Assembly (NCBI GenBank): GCA_021292105.1
Contig: JACFYK010000033.1
Location: forward strand, 124,001-188,000
Length of the DNA stretch: 64,000 nt
Reading direction: 5' to 3'
From: Anadara kagoshimensis
Taxonomy: Eukaryota; Mollusca; Bivalvia; Arcoida; Arcidae
Both the position numbers and the translations under genes were made by a program. Below are positions 13,433-23,448 of this stretch, piece by piece. A model generated the notes under the pieces. The model searched no databases, had not been told where the DNA came from, and saw only the letters and a list, made by a program, of their open reading frames with translations. Positions within the stretch are counted from its first letter, which is position 1; each line of letters starts with the position of its first letter.

Positions 13433-14076
13433 TTTTTCTTCTTTTTGTAAAGTTTCTTCTATTTTTGATAATTTAGCTGATTGATGTAAAAATTCTTCTC
13501 TTATAGTAGCCATAGCTTTAATAATACCATCCGTTTCTCTTTAAGTCATATCTGTTTGAATTTCTTTATCATCATTAAGTTTTATTACTTCTTTTACAGC
13601 TGTTTCGGTTACATTAAATTATTATATTTTTCTAATTCATCTAAAATTAATTTAAATTCATTTTGTGATATATTTCCATCTTCTAAAGCTTTTGAAATTA
13701 AATCTTTTATAGTTTTTAACTTTGTGTTAGCAATAGTTTTAATTTCATAATGTTTTTGTGATTGAGATTGGAATTTACGTCTAATAAATTTAATACTAAC
13801 ACCCATACCACCACATATAACTGCTACAATTTCTAATGGAAATAAAACTGGAACTGCTAATCCTACACTAGCCATTATTAAACTAAATGTTATTAATGTA
13901 GAATCCATTCCATCTGTAATATTAATAGCTCTTTTATATTTTTTATATAACGATTTTCTAAAACCTCTTTCTTTAGTTAATAATGTTTCTATTTCCGATA
14001 TTTTTTGTAATCTATAATTATGACCATCTTCCTCTGTAAGAGACGGATAAATACTTGGAGCTGTTGGTTGTTTCAT
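13430..14076 (-). pseudogene. Two-helix membrane protein (fossil, mirror copy)
   Basis: Mirror of 21,825-22,470. The same 155-codon stretch reads on the minus strand from 14,076 to 13,609. Confidence 0.6.
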
Positions 14077-14077
14077 T

Positions 14078-14660
14078 TTTAATTGATAATTTGAAGTAGT
14101 AAAGAAACAACAGTTTTTACTGTTGTTGAATTATTATGTAAACTAACAAAAGTAATAACATCTCCAGCGTTATAATACACTTTATCATTTGATTGTTCAA
14201 AATCTAATTTTTTTTTTCTTCATCAGCTAATAAACTAATTTGAACAAGTAAATCAAAATGTAAACGAAATAAACCTGTATAGCGTGAGGACACGTTTAGT
14301 GTTTCACTAAAATTTCCTTTAATATTATTAAATATTCTAACTCCTACCCAACCATCCGTTTTCTTACCATTTATACTTACACCAATAACTTCAAAATTGT
14401 TCATACAACAAAAACCAGCTTCTTTTCCTCCATTTCCAAAAGAAAATATCTCACCTTCATCTATAGAACCTCTTGATTCAGCGGTTAATAAAACATAATT
14501 ATTGTCTTGTTTATTTTTCTAAAATATTTATTTTATTTTCTATAATATTCATTTTATCTGTATTTTCAATATTTTTTATTTTATTTTCTAAAATATCGAT
14601 TTTATCTATATTTTTAAAAATATTTTTTATTTCTGTAATATCGTGTGTATATTTTCCAAA
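14078..14660 (-). pseudogene. Fibre-like protein (fossil, mirror copy)
   Basis: Mirror of 21,243-21,823. The minus-strand open stretch at 14,204-14,404 carries the head-like 'DGWVGVRIFNN' segment. The coiled-coil stretch is at about 14,515-14,660. It is broken. Confidence 0.5.
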
Positions 14661-14699
14661 AATTAATGATTTTAAGTAGTAAAGAAACAACAGCTCATG

Positions 14700-15075
14700 G
14701 TCCTCTCATTTTTTTTCTTACCCTGAAAAAACTTTTACATGGCTCACAGTCTCCTCATTTACCATTTTTTATAATGGCTCACCCTCTCCTCATAATTTTT
14801 TTTTTACTCCATCCTCATAATTTTTACACCCTTTTTTGAACGTCCTATATTTTGACCTTTTGTGTGACCTTGACCTTTGACCTTGACATTTGACCTTAAG
14901 AAAAGAGTGCCATTTTTATACTCCCTATATTTTAATTTTTTTTTTTTTAAAAAAAACTGTGGGAGCGGATCAATGTTCCTATATACTGACATATCCCACC
15001 AAAAAAGGCGTCTCTTGGGTTAAGTCTCTAACATGCGAATAATTATTAAAGGAATCTTTTAAGTTTGAATCATTT
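14700..15075. repeat. Interspersed repeat inside fossil (mirror copy)
   Basis: Mirror of 20,830-21,205, with the same GGTCA-rich core (here TGACC) and A/T runs. Open frames here are low-complexity shadows. Confidence 0.5.
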
Positions 15076-15083
15076 TTCATTTG

Positions 15084-16465
15084 TTAGTTAAATTGACATT
15101 CCCAAATAGATACATATATAAAACCATCATTTTCTAATTCCTTTTGTCTCTCAATAGTTTTAGTATATACATTGTTAAGATGAAACTTGTTTTTTTCATT
15201 CACACATTGAGGATGTGCAAGAAATTTACATCCTAAAAATTCAAAAACGTTACCTTTATGTTCGTCCTCTACATTAGGAGGAGCATAACCATCACATCTG
15301 TAGTTTTTGTATCTATATTCAGATCTATTACCGGCATGTTGTATTTTAAGATTTGTATCTCTATACATCAAATAATCTAACCAACAAAGTGAAATTTTAG
15401 AATATTGGGGTTTACAACTCATACCATAATTTGGAACTAAAGGTATAGTATATGGTTTTAAAAATAAATGTTTATAAATAGCCATACATGTTGAAGCCAC
15501 TGTACAAAATTTCAATGGATCAATACATTCATTATTGTTATTTTTTGTAATTTCCATAATAAAATTTCTGTATTTCAACATTCTTAATCTTAATAAAGAC
15601 ACACCAGTAATACAATAAGCTATAAGTTCATTTTTTTATGATTGTATACTACATGTTAAGTTTTTGTTCTTCATACCATTCACAAAATCCATTGCGTACA
15701 TCCTCAGTCATAATATTTTTCATCTGGTATATCTCCTACATAATTTTGATTTGTCCAGGTATTGAATAAATGAGGAAAGAAACCTTTGTGTGCTTTAGTT
15801 ATTTCAAACATATCACTAAATTTGCGTAATGGTGTATTTATGTGATTGTAAGAACATATAAATTTCATTGAAATTTAGATACAAAAATCTCAAATATTTT
15901 TCCACCCTTTTAAATAACCTTAGGTAAAATACTATTAGATACTAAATAATTCAAGGTAAATGTAAAATCAAACCTGAACCATTAAGAGCTACAACTGTAT
16001 ACCCTTTGTTTTCTTTCAAAAATAACCATTCACAAAAATCATTTTTAACAGTTGTGTCCATTAAAAATAACTTGACGTATATGTAGAGAACATTCGTTAT
16101 TAATATCAATATCATTTTCACATTCATTGCACATTTTTGGTATAACGGCCAAATTTAAATTCATAAGTGCCCGATTCTTGTACAGTTTCAAAATAAAAAA
16201 ACTATATTTATCTGAATGTTTTGGTAGATCATCTTTCTTCAAAAAACAAATATGGTTTCCAGTAGAATAAGTAGAACAATATGAACAATAAACTTCATTA
16301 CATGCATGTTTGGACAAATCTCTCATTGAACAATTAATCACTTTTTGACATAAAAGTACATAATTTTAATCGATCACAAATACTTTTAGATTATTTCTTG
16401 TGCACGTTGTCGTACGCTCTAACTTGATGTATAATATTCCTTATTTATCGTTGAAAGATATATTG
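15084..16465 (-). pseudogene. Protein-primed DNA polymerase B part (fossil, mirror copy)
   Basis: Mirror twin of the polymerase fragment at 19,440-20,818. The longest open stretch, 172 codons at 15,084-15,602, shows 'NRSEYRY', 'RCDGYAPPN', 'FEFLGCKF' and 'SIWECQF', the block that in Polinton-type enzymes joins the exonuclease to the polymerase domain. A 98-codon stretch at 16,045-16,341 shows the upstream Cys/His clusters. It is broken. Confidence 0.85.
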
Positions 16466-16902
16466 GTAAAAGGTAACACCCTATCATACTGATTTGTATT
16501 TTACCTTCTGATATTATAACACACCTCCTATATGAGTATTTATAAGTATAGGTATGTTTGAAATCTCTATCACAAAATTGCTAATGGAAAGACGACCAGC
16601 AATTATCCCAGCAACCCCTGTAGCATACAACCCCACACCAAAATTTTTGGTTCTTACAGCTTCATTACCTAGGTGTCAACAATGTAGGAAAACATTGCCA
16701 GATTTTATTCAAAAACATTTACAACCCAAAATTTTGACCTGGAATATTCAGGAAGTAATGGCTTGCCATTGCTATCCCTCCTTAGGGGATTATGTTTGGT
16801 TTTTGCTGAAATAAAGTCTTCACCAAAATAGCAAAATTCAGGACCATTTCATTATGGTCCACCTAAACAATCTAAATTAAGTAACCCGTGTCCTGTGTGT
16901 GT

Positions 16903-16948
<46 letters not shown>

Positions 16949-17942
16949 TTCACCAATCAACATGTAGACTCTTTATAATTAGAGTTGATTACATTCACTT
17001 CACTCATATTTTGATACACAAGTCTTTTTATTGAACATTTCTTCACTATAATAACGCAAATTGAACAGAATCCCACAAAGAAAGTTGATATTGTCCCAAT
17101 CAATATAAGAAATACTGTAATAAATTAAAATATTATGAGTTAGATTCATATACATTATCGTGTTCTTAATTGTATTTTTCATCGAATTCAAATTCAAATA
17201 AAAGTCATAATTTTGTGTTTGTACTATTTCGGAATGCAATAACCTCATAGGTATTAAGTAATCATTTCTATCCTGGCACAAACAGTCGGATTGTTTTTTA
17301 ATTCTTGTATATTTATATTTCAAACAAAAATGTAATATTAAGATATAAATATGTAAAACATATTTAAAATAAAAAGTAAAACATATTCAAACATAATGAG
17401 ATTATCTAAGTATTACTTTTAAACTCACAAGTGTTTGAAGACTCAGCCACGGCGTTCGTTCCATTCACCAAATTCTTATCCTTGCTTTATGTTAAATTGT
17501 CTGATGTGTAGTTAAACCTGTAGTTTCAGTCCGTATGTTACTAATTGTTTTACCTCCGTAGACAAAATTGTAGTATTTGTGATTTTTTCTTTTCAGATGA
17601 CTTCTGAGTGTCACTAATTGAAATTGAAAAGGTCATACAAAGTAATTAAATGTTAGTTTTTGATAGAACATTTTACATTCATTTAGCTAACAGAAAAAGT
17701 GAGACATAGAGTTTGTTCCTGGTGTGATGTGAAAAATAAAAAGAGTTTTTAATTTATTGAAATAAGTAGAGATGCGGTTCATTTATGTTTTGTACGTTGT
17801 ATTGTTGTAGGGTTATCTTATTTGTATAAAACTAAAAAAGAACAAACAAAAATTAGAAAAAAAAACAAATATCAAATCAAAAAGCAACTGAGTTGTTACA
17901 TGATCTGGGGTTTAACTCAGATAAACCTGTCAATTTAAATGA
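16466..17942. other. AT-rich stretch with a GT microsatellite and unassigned open frames
   Basis: A (GT)n run lies at 16,899-16,948. Open frames of 86 codons (16,554-16,814, plus) and 107 codons (17,000-17,323, minus) show no family I recognise; the first has 'PRCQQCRKTLPDFIQKHL', the second 'DRNDYLIPMRLLHSEIVQTQ'. Neither has clear splice context. The mirror is 17,961-19,439, where the AC run is at 18,961-19,012. This sequence surrounds the turn point of giant inverted repeat 1. Confidence 0.4.
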
Positions 17943-17960
17943 TTTTCAAATAGAAGAATG
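17943..17960. other. Spacer (loop) of giant inverted repeat 1
   Basis: This 18-nt sequence, ttttcaaatagaagaatg, has no inverted partner. The left arm ends ...ttaaatga and the right arm begins tcatttaa.... It does not resemble a sequencing adapter that I know. A short unpaired spacer is expected at a fold-back or template-switch junction, or as the terminal loop of a hairpin-ended molecule. Confidence 0.9.
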
Positions 17961-18958
17961 TCATTTAAATTGACAGGTTTATCTGAGTTAAACCCCAGAT
18001 CATGTAACAACTCAGTTGCTTTTTGATTTGATATCTTTGTTTTTTTTTCTAATTTTTGTTTGTTCTTTTTTAGTTTTATACAAATAAGATAACCCTACAA
18101 CAATACAACGTACAAAACATAAATGAACCGCATCTCTACTTATTTCAATAAATTAAAAACTCTTTTTATTTTTCACATCACACCAGGAACAAACTCTATG
18201 TCTCACTTTTTCTGTTAGCTAAATGAATGTAAAATGTTCTATCAAAAACTAACATTTAATTACTTTGTATGACCTTTTCAATTTCAATTAGTGACACTCA
18301 GAAGTCATCTGAAAAGAAAAAATCACAAATACTACAATTTTGTCTACGGAGGGTAAAACAATTAGTAACATACGGACTGAAACTACAGGTTTAACTACAC
18401 ATCAGACAATTTAACATAAAGCAAGGATAAGAATTTGGTGAATGGAACGAACGCCGTGGCTGAGTCTTCAAACACTTGTGAGTTTAAAAGTAATACTTAG
18501 ATAATCTCATTATGTTTGAATATGTTTTACTTTTTATTTTTAAATATGTTTTACATATTTATATCTTAATATTACATTTTTGTTTGAAATATAAATATAC
18601 AAGAATTAAAAAACAATCCGACTGTTTGTGCCAGGATAGAAATGATTACTTAATACCTATGAGGTTATTGCATTCCGAAATAGTACAAACACAAAATTAT
18701 GACATTTTATTTGAATTTGAATTCGATGAAAAATACAATTAAGAACACGATAATGTATATGAATCTAACTCATAATATTTTAATTTATTACAGTATTTCT
18801 TATATTGATTGGACAATATCAACTTTCTTTGTGGGGATTCTGTTCAATTTGCGTTATTATAGTGAAGAAATGTTCAATAAAAAGACTTGTGTATCAAAAT
18901 ATGAGTGAAGTGAATGTAATCAACTCTAATTATAAAGAGTCTACATGTTGATGGTGAA

Positions 18959-19013
<55 letters not shown>

Positions 19014-19439
19014 ACACGGGTTACTTAATTTAGATTGTTTAGGTGGACCATAATGAAATGGTCCTGAATTTTGCTATTTTGGTGAAGACTTTATTTCAGC
19101 AAAAACCAAACATAATCCCCTAAGGAGGGATAGCAATGGCAAGCCATTACTTCCTGAATATTCCAGGTCAAAATTTTGGGTTGTAAATGTTTTTGAATAA
19201 AATCTGGCAATGTTTTCCTACATTGTTGACACCTAGGTAATGAAGCTGTAAGAACCAAAAATTTTGGTGTGGGGTTGTATGCTACAGGGGTTGCTGGGAT
19301 AATTGCTGGTCGTCTTTCCATTAGCAATTTTGTGATAGAGATTTCAAACATACCTATACTTATAAATACTCATATAGGAGGTGTGTTATAATATCAGAAG
19401 GTAAAATACAAATCAGTATGATAGGGTGTTACCTTTTAC
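17961..19439. other. AT-rich stretch next to the turn point (mirror copy)
   Basis: Mirror of 16,466-17,942, with an AC microsatellite at 18,961-19,012. The 107-codon frame of the other arm is split here by small indels, which argues against functional constraint or reflects sequencing error. Confidence 0.4.
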
Positions 19440-20818
19440 CAATATATCTTTCAACGATAAATAAGGAATATTATACATCAAGTTAGAGCGTACGACAACG
19501 TGCACAAGAAATAATCTAAAAGTATTTGTGATCGATTAAAATTATGTACTTTTATGTCAAAAAGTGATTAATTGTTCAATGAGAGATTTGTCCAAACATG
19601 CATGTAATGAAGTTTATTGTTCATATTGTTCTACTTATTCTACTGGAAACCATATTTGTTTTTTGAAGAAAGATGATCTACCAAAACATTCAGATAAATA
19701 TAGTTTTTTTATTTTGAAACTGTACAAGAATCGGGCACTTATGAATTTAAATTTGGCCGTTATACCAAAAATGTGCAATGAATGTGAAAATGATATTGAT
19801 ATTAATAACGAATGTTCTCTACATATACGTCAAGTTATTTTTAATGGACACAACTGTTAAAAATGATTTTTGTGAATGGTTATTTTTGAAAGAAAACAAA
19901 GGGTATACAGTTGTAGCTCTTAATGGTTCAGGTTTGATTTTACATTTACCTTGAATTATTTAGTATCTAATAGTATTTTACCTAAGGTTATTTAAAAGGG
20001 TGGAAAAATATTTGAGATTTTTGTATCTAAATTTCAATGAAATTTATATGTTCTTACAATCACATAAATACACCATTACGCAAATTTAGTGATATGTTTG
20101 AAATAACTAAAGCACACAAAGGTTTCTTTCCTCATTTATTCAATACCTGGACAAATCAAAATTATGTAGGAGATATACCAGATGAAAAATATTATGACTG
20201 AGGATGTACGCAATGGATTTTGTGAATGGTATGAAGAACAAAAACTTAACATGTAGTATACAATCATAAAAAAATGAACTTATAGCTTATTGTATTACTG
20301 GTGTGTCTTTATTAAGATTAAGAATGTTGAAATACAGAAATTTTATTATGGAAATTACAAAAAATAACAATAATGAATGTATTGATCCATTGAAATTTTG
20401 TACAGTGGCTTCAACATGTATGGCTATTTATAAACATTTATTTTTAAAACCATATACTATACCTTTAGTTCCAAATTATGGTATGAGTTGTAAACCCCAA
20501 TATTCTAAAATTTCACTTTGTTGGTTAGATTATTTGATGTATAGAGATACAAATCTTAAAATACAACATGCCGGTAATAGATCTGAATATAGATACAAAA
20601 CTACAGATGTGATGGTTATGCTCCTCCTAATGTAGAGGACGAACATAAAGGTAACGTTTTTGAATTTTTAGGATGTAAATTTCTTGCACATCCTCAATGT
20701 GTGAATGAAAAAAACAAGTTTCATCTTAACAATGTATATACTAAAACTATTGAGAGACAAAAGGAATTAGAAAATGATGGTTTTATATATGTATCTATTT
20801 GGGAATGTCAATTTAACT
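19440..20818 (+). pseudogene. Protein-primed DNA polymerase B, N-terminal and exonuclease part (fossil)
   Basis: In the family, this enzyme copies the element's linear DNA from a protein primer. Visible pieces are a Cys/His cluster (CSYC...HIC at 19,618-19,660), a second Cys pair followed by a stretch like 'C-EWLF' and 'NKGYTVVALN', then 'KAHKGFFPHLFNT' and 'NQNYVGDIPDEKYYD'. Further on come 'IQHAGNRSEYRY', 'CDGYAPPNV', 'VFEFLGCKFL' and a C-terminal 'WECQF'. All are hallmarks of Polinton-type polymerases between the exonuclease and the start of the polymerase domain. The polymerase catalytic half is not present here. It is broken, and I treat it as a fossil of the family. Confidence 0.85.
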
Positions 20819-20829
20819 AACAAATGAAA

Positions 20830-21205
20830 AATGATTCAAACTTAAAATTCCTTTAATAATTATTCGCATGTTAGAGACTTAACCCAAGAGACGCCTTTTT
20901 TGGTGGGATATGTCAGTATATAGGAACATTGATCCGCTCCCACAGTTTTTTTTAAAAAAAAAAAAATTAAAATATAGGGAGTATAAAAATGGCACTCTTT
21001 TCTTAAGGTCAAATGTCAAGGTCAAAGGTCAAGGTCACACAAAAGGTCAAAATATAGGACGTTCAAAAAAGGGTGTAAAAATTATGAGGATGGAGTAAAA
21101 AAAAAATTATGAGGAGAGGGTGAGCCATTATAAAAAATGGTAAATGAGGAGACTGTGAGCCATGTAAAAGTTTTTTCAGGGTAAGAAAAAAAATGAGAGG
21201 ACCAT
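20830..21205. repeat. Interspersed repeat inserted between polymerase and fibre pieces
   Basis: This stretch has no virus-like coding signal. It holds a 'gatccgctcccacag' segment, A/T runs, and a GGTCA-rich core (21,004-21,048) of the kind found in the array at 34,770-35,694, including a perfect AGGTCAAAGGTCA at 21,019-21,031. It then has three similar short segments, 'tgaggatggag', 'tgaggagagggtgagcc' and 'tgaggagactgtgagcc'. It is most simply a host repeat lying inside the fossil. The mirror copy is at 14,700-15,075. Confidence 0.5.
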
Positions 21206-21208
21206 GAG

Positions 21209-21228
21209 CTGTTGTTTCTTTACTACTT
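21209..21228 (+). repeat. 20-bp direct repeat, upstream copy
   Basis: ctgttgtttctttactactt occurs here and again at 21,788-21,807. Weaker similarity continues downstream of both copies (aaaatcattaat against caaattatcaat). The second copy is the 3' end of the fibre-like piece, so this one is probably the remnant 3' end of a duplicated fibre gene. Mirror copies lie near 14,094-14,113 and 14,675-14,694. Confidence 0.8.
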
Positions 21229-21242
21229 AAAATCATTAATTT

Positions 21243-21823
21243 TTGGAAAATATACACACGATATTACAGAAATAAAAAATATTTTTAAAAATATAGATAA
21301 AATCGATATTTTAGAAAATAAAATAAAAAATATTGAAAATACAGATAAAATGAATATTATAGAAAATAAAATAAATATTTTAGAAAAATAAACAAGACAA
21401 TAATTATGTTTTATTAACCGCTGAATCAAGAGGTTCTATAGATGAAGGTGAGATATTTTCTTTTGGAAATGGAGGAAAAGAAGCTGGTTTTTGTTGTATG
21501 AACAATTTTGAAGTTATTGGTGTAAGTATAAATGGTAAGAAAACGGATGGTTGGGTAGGAGTTAGAATATTTAATAATATTAAAGGAAATTTTAGTGAAA
21601 CACTAAACGTGTCCTCACGCTATACAGGTTTATTTCGTTTACATTTTGATTTACTTGTTCAAATTAGTTTATTAGCTGATGAAGAAAAAAAAATTAGATT
21701 TTGAACAATCAAATGATAAAGTGTATTATAACGCTGGAGATGTTATTACTTTTGTTAGTTTACATAATAATTCAACAACAGTAAAAACTGTTGTTTCTTT
21801 ACTACTTCAAATTATCAATTAAA
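21243..21823 (+). pseudogene. Fibre-like (coiled-coil stalk plus head) protein, fossil
   Basis: The first 140 bases encode an Asn/Lys/Ile-rich stretch with heptad-spaced Ile and Leu (for example 'IDILENKIKNIE'), as in a trimeric coiled-coil stalk. Next come 'GEIFSFGNGGKEAGFC', an open stretch from 21,498 with 'IGVSINGKKTDGWVGVRIFNN', and later 'YYNAGDVITFVSLHNNST'. The latter resembles the beta-rich head of fibre or TNF-like folds. In adintovirus-like elements, fibre-like genes sit among the capsid genes, as here. The assignment is structural inference. The piece is broken. A 20-bp direct repeat brackets it. Confidence 0.5.
21788..21807 (+). repeat. 20-bp direct repeat, downstream copy
   Basis: Second copy of ctgttgtttctttactactt, 579 bp after the first, at the 3' end of the fibre-like piece and 17 bp before the next open frame. 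Confidence 0.8.
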
Positions 21824-21824
21824 A

Positions 21825-22470
21825 ATGAAACAACCAACAGCTCCAAGTATTTATCCGTCTCTTACAGAGGAAGATGGTCATAATTATAGATTACAAAAAA
21901 TATCGGAAATAGAAACATTATTAACTAAAGAAAGAGGTTTTAGAAAATCGTTATATAAAAAATATAAAAGAGCTATTAATATTACAGATGGAATGGATTC
22001 TACATTAATAACATTTAGTTTAATAATGGCTAGTGTAGGATTAGCAGTTCCAGTTTTATTTCCATTAGAAATTGTAGCAGTTATATGTGGTGGTATGGGT
22101 GTTAGTATTAAATTTATTAGACGTAAATTCCAATCTCAATCACAAAAACATTATGAAATTAAAACTATTGCTAACACAAAGTTAAAAACTATAAAAGATT
22201 TAATTTCAAAAGCTTTAGAAGATGGAAATATATCACAAAATGAATTTAAATTAATTTTAGATGAATTAGAAAAATATAATAATTTAATGTAACCGAAACA
22301 GCTGTAAAAGAAGTAATAAAACTTAATGATGATAAAGAAATTCAAACAGATATGACTTAAAGAGAAACGGATGGTATTATTAAAGCTATGGCTACTATAA
22401 GAGAAGAATTTTTACATCAATCAGCTAAATTATCAAAAATAGAAGAAACTTTACAAAAAGAAGAAAAAAA
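21825..22470 (+). pseudogene. Two-helix membrane protein of the Polinton-like element (fossil)
   Basis: A 155-codon open stretch (21,825-22,292) begins right after the fibre-like piece. Its N-terminal 60 residues are charged and helical. Around residues 58-95 there are two hydrophobic segments ('LITFSLIMASVGLAVPVLF' and 'EIVAVICGGMGV') separated by a short turn, then a basic Lys/Arg/Gln-rich tail and a final helix. Coiled-coil-like coding potential continues to about 22,470. I recall similar small proteins next to Polinton-type polymerases and capsids in cnidarians and molluscs, with no known function. A role in membrane attachment of the particle is only a guess. The following region is interrupted by a LINE fragment. 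Confidence 0.6.
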
Positions 22471-22472
22471 AT

Positions 22473-22873
22473 AAAATGGGCTAAACCAACACAAAAGTCC
22501 TAAGCATTAAACAAGAGGAAAAGTCCTTAAATAATAAACAACAGACAATGCACAGTTCAAAAAAAAAAGCACAAACCCCCAGTTAATGGAGGCGAGACCA
22601 GGTGCTCCGGAAGAGTAAGCGTCTCCTGTTTTGCTAGCAACACCCGTCGTGCGACATTAATGAACAACGAACTTGGTAAAATATCATGGGAGCTGCAGAA
22701 GGCAGCAACATCCATGTAATTCTCAAATCGAGTGAGAGAAAACACATTGTGTAAAATTAAGTGACTATAAATATATCTGAAATAATTTCAGACACAGAAA
22801 TGTCATATTTATCGATAAGATTGTGATGGTGTCCATAAAACTTTTTAAGTGATCTTTCTAGTTTAGGCTTCAC
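22473..22873 (-). mobile_element. 5'-truncated LINE, 3' end, inserted in the fossil
   Basis: On the minus strand this reads as the last 30 or so codons of a reverse-transcriptase ORF ('LERSLKKFYGHHH' followed by 'DKYDISVSEIISDIF'), then a stop, a 3' untranslated part ('ccggagcacctggtctcgcc', 'acgacgggtgttgc') and a T/A-rich tail. I recall this C-terminal 'KFYGRH' ending and the following untranslated segment from bivalve non-LTR retrotransposons. It lies antisense to the surrounding fossil genes, between the two membrane-protein pieces. I see no clear target-site duplication. Confidence 0.5.
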
Positions 22874-22879
22874 ATAACC

Positions 22880-23430
22880 CTGTTGCAACTAAAGAAAATA
22901 ATGATGGTGACTTAATAGAAAGAATAAATGAACGAATAGAAAAATTAAAAGAGCAAAGACGTATCTCAAATGAAATAGTATCTATTAAAAGAGAAAAATC
23001 ACGTACTCAAATAAATAGAATTAAAGAAACAATAGATAAAGTATTAAATGAAGATACAACATTAGGGGAAAGAATAAAAACATTATTTAGGGAACAAGGA
23101 ATTACAATTTTTAGTGTTTTAACTGCTTTTGGAATGTAATTGTAGAAGCTTTAATTCCAAAAACTACAATTACGGGTAATGGCGGGAAAAAGAAAGATAA
23201 AAATTGGATAAAAAAACAATTAAATAATATTAGTAAATTATTATCTAGATTAGCAGGAAAAGCAGCAGAAGCATTACCAGGTATTTTCGGTTCTGTTGTT
23301 TCATCGTTATTATCAACAGGTATTAAAGTTTTAGGATGGGTAGCTAGTAATTTATTGGTTTTAATTATTTTAGTAGGTGGATTAATATATAAAGCTAGTG
23401 TTGATTATATTAAAAAAATAAAATAAAAAA
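22880..23430 (+). pseudogene. Coiled-coil plus Gly/Leu-rich membrane protein of the element (fossil)
   Basis: The first half encodes a highly charged helix rich in Arg, Lys, Glu and Ile ('ERINERIEKLKEQ') leading to 'FREQGITIFSVLTAFGM'. The second half encodes 'TITGNGGKKKDKNWIKKQL', then 'LLSRLAGKAAEALPGIFGS', and ends in a hydrophobic helix, 'LVLIILVGGLIY'. I recall this pairing (REQGIT...LTA.GM, then GG-KKKDK, AGKAAEALPGI, and a C-terminal membrane helix) from many Polinton-like loci of cnidarians and other invertebrates. Its function is unknown; a membrane-active minor capsid role is speculation. It is broken. Confidence 0.6.
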
Positions 23431-23448
23431 TGAAAAAAATTATTTATA

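Larger units (their letters stand above)
11481..16465 (-). mobile_element. Polinton/adintovirus-like element, broken fossil (mirror copy)
   Basis: This is the reverse-complement twin of the element at 19,440-24,420, produced by giant inverted repeat 1. It has the same order of parts and the same inserted repeats, on the minus strand. It is broken to about the same degree. It is not an independent insertion, because the flanking host DNA is duplicated with it. Confidence 0.8.

Noticed and set aside
16554-16814. 86-codon open frame with a CQQC pair
   Set aside because: A single Cys pair, no splice context, no recognised family; kept only as a note in the stretch annotation.
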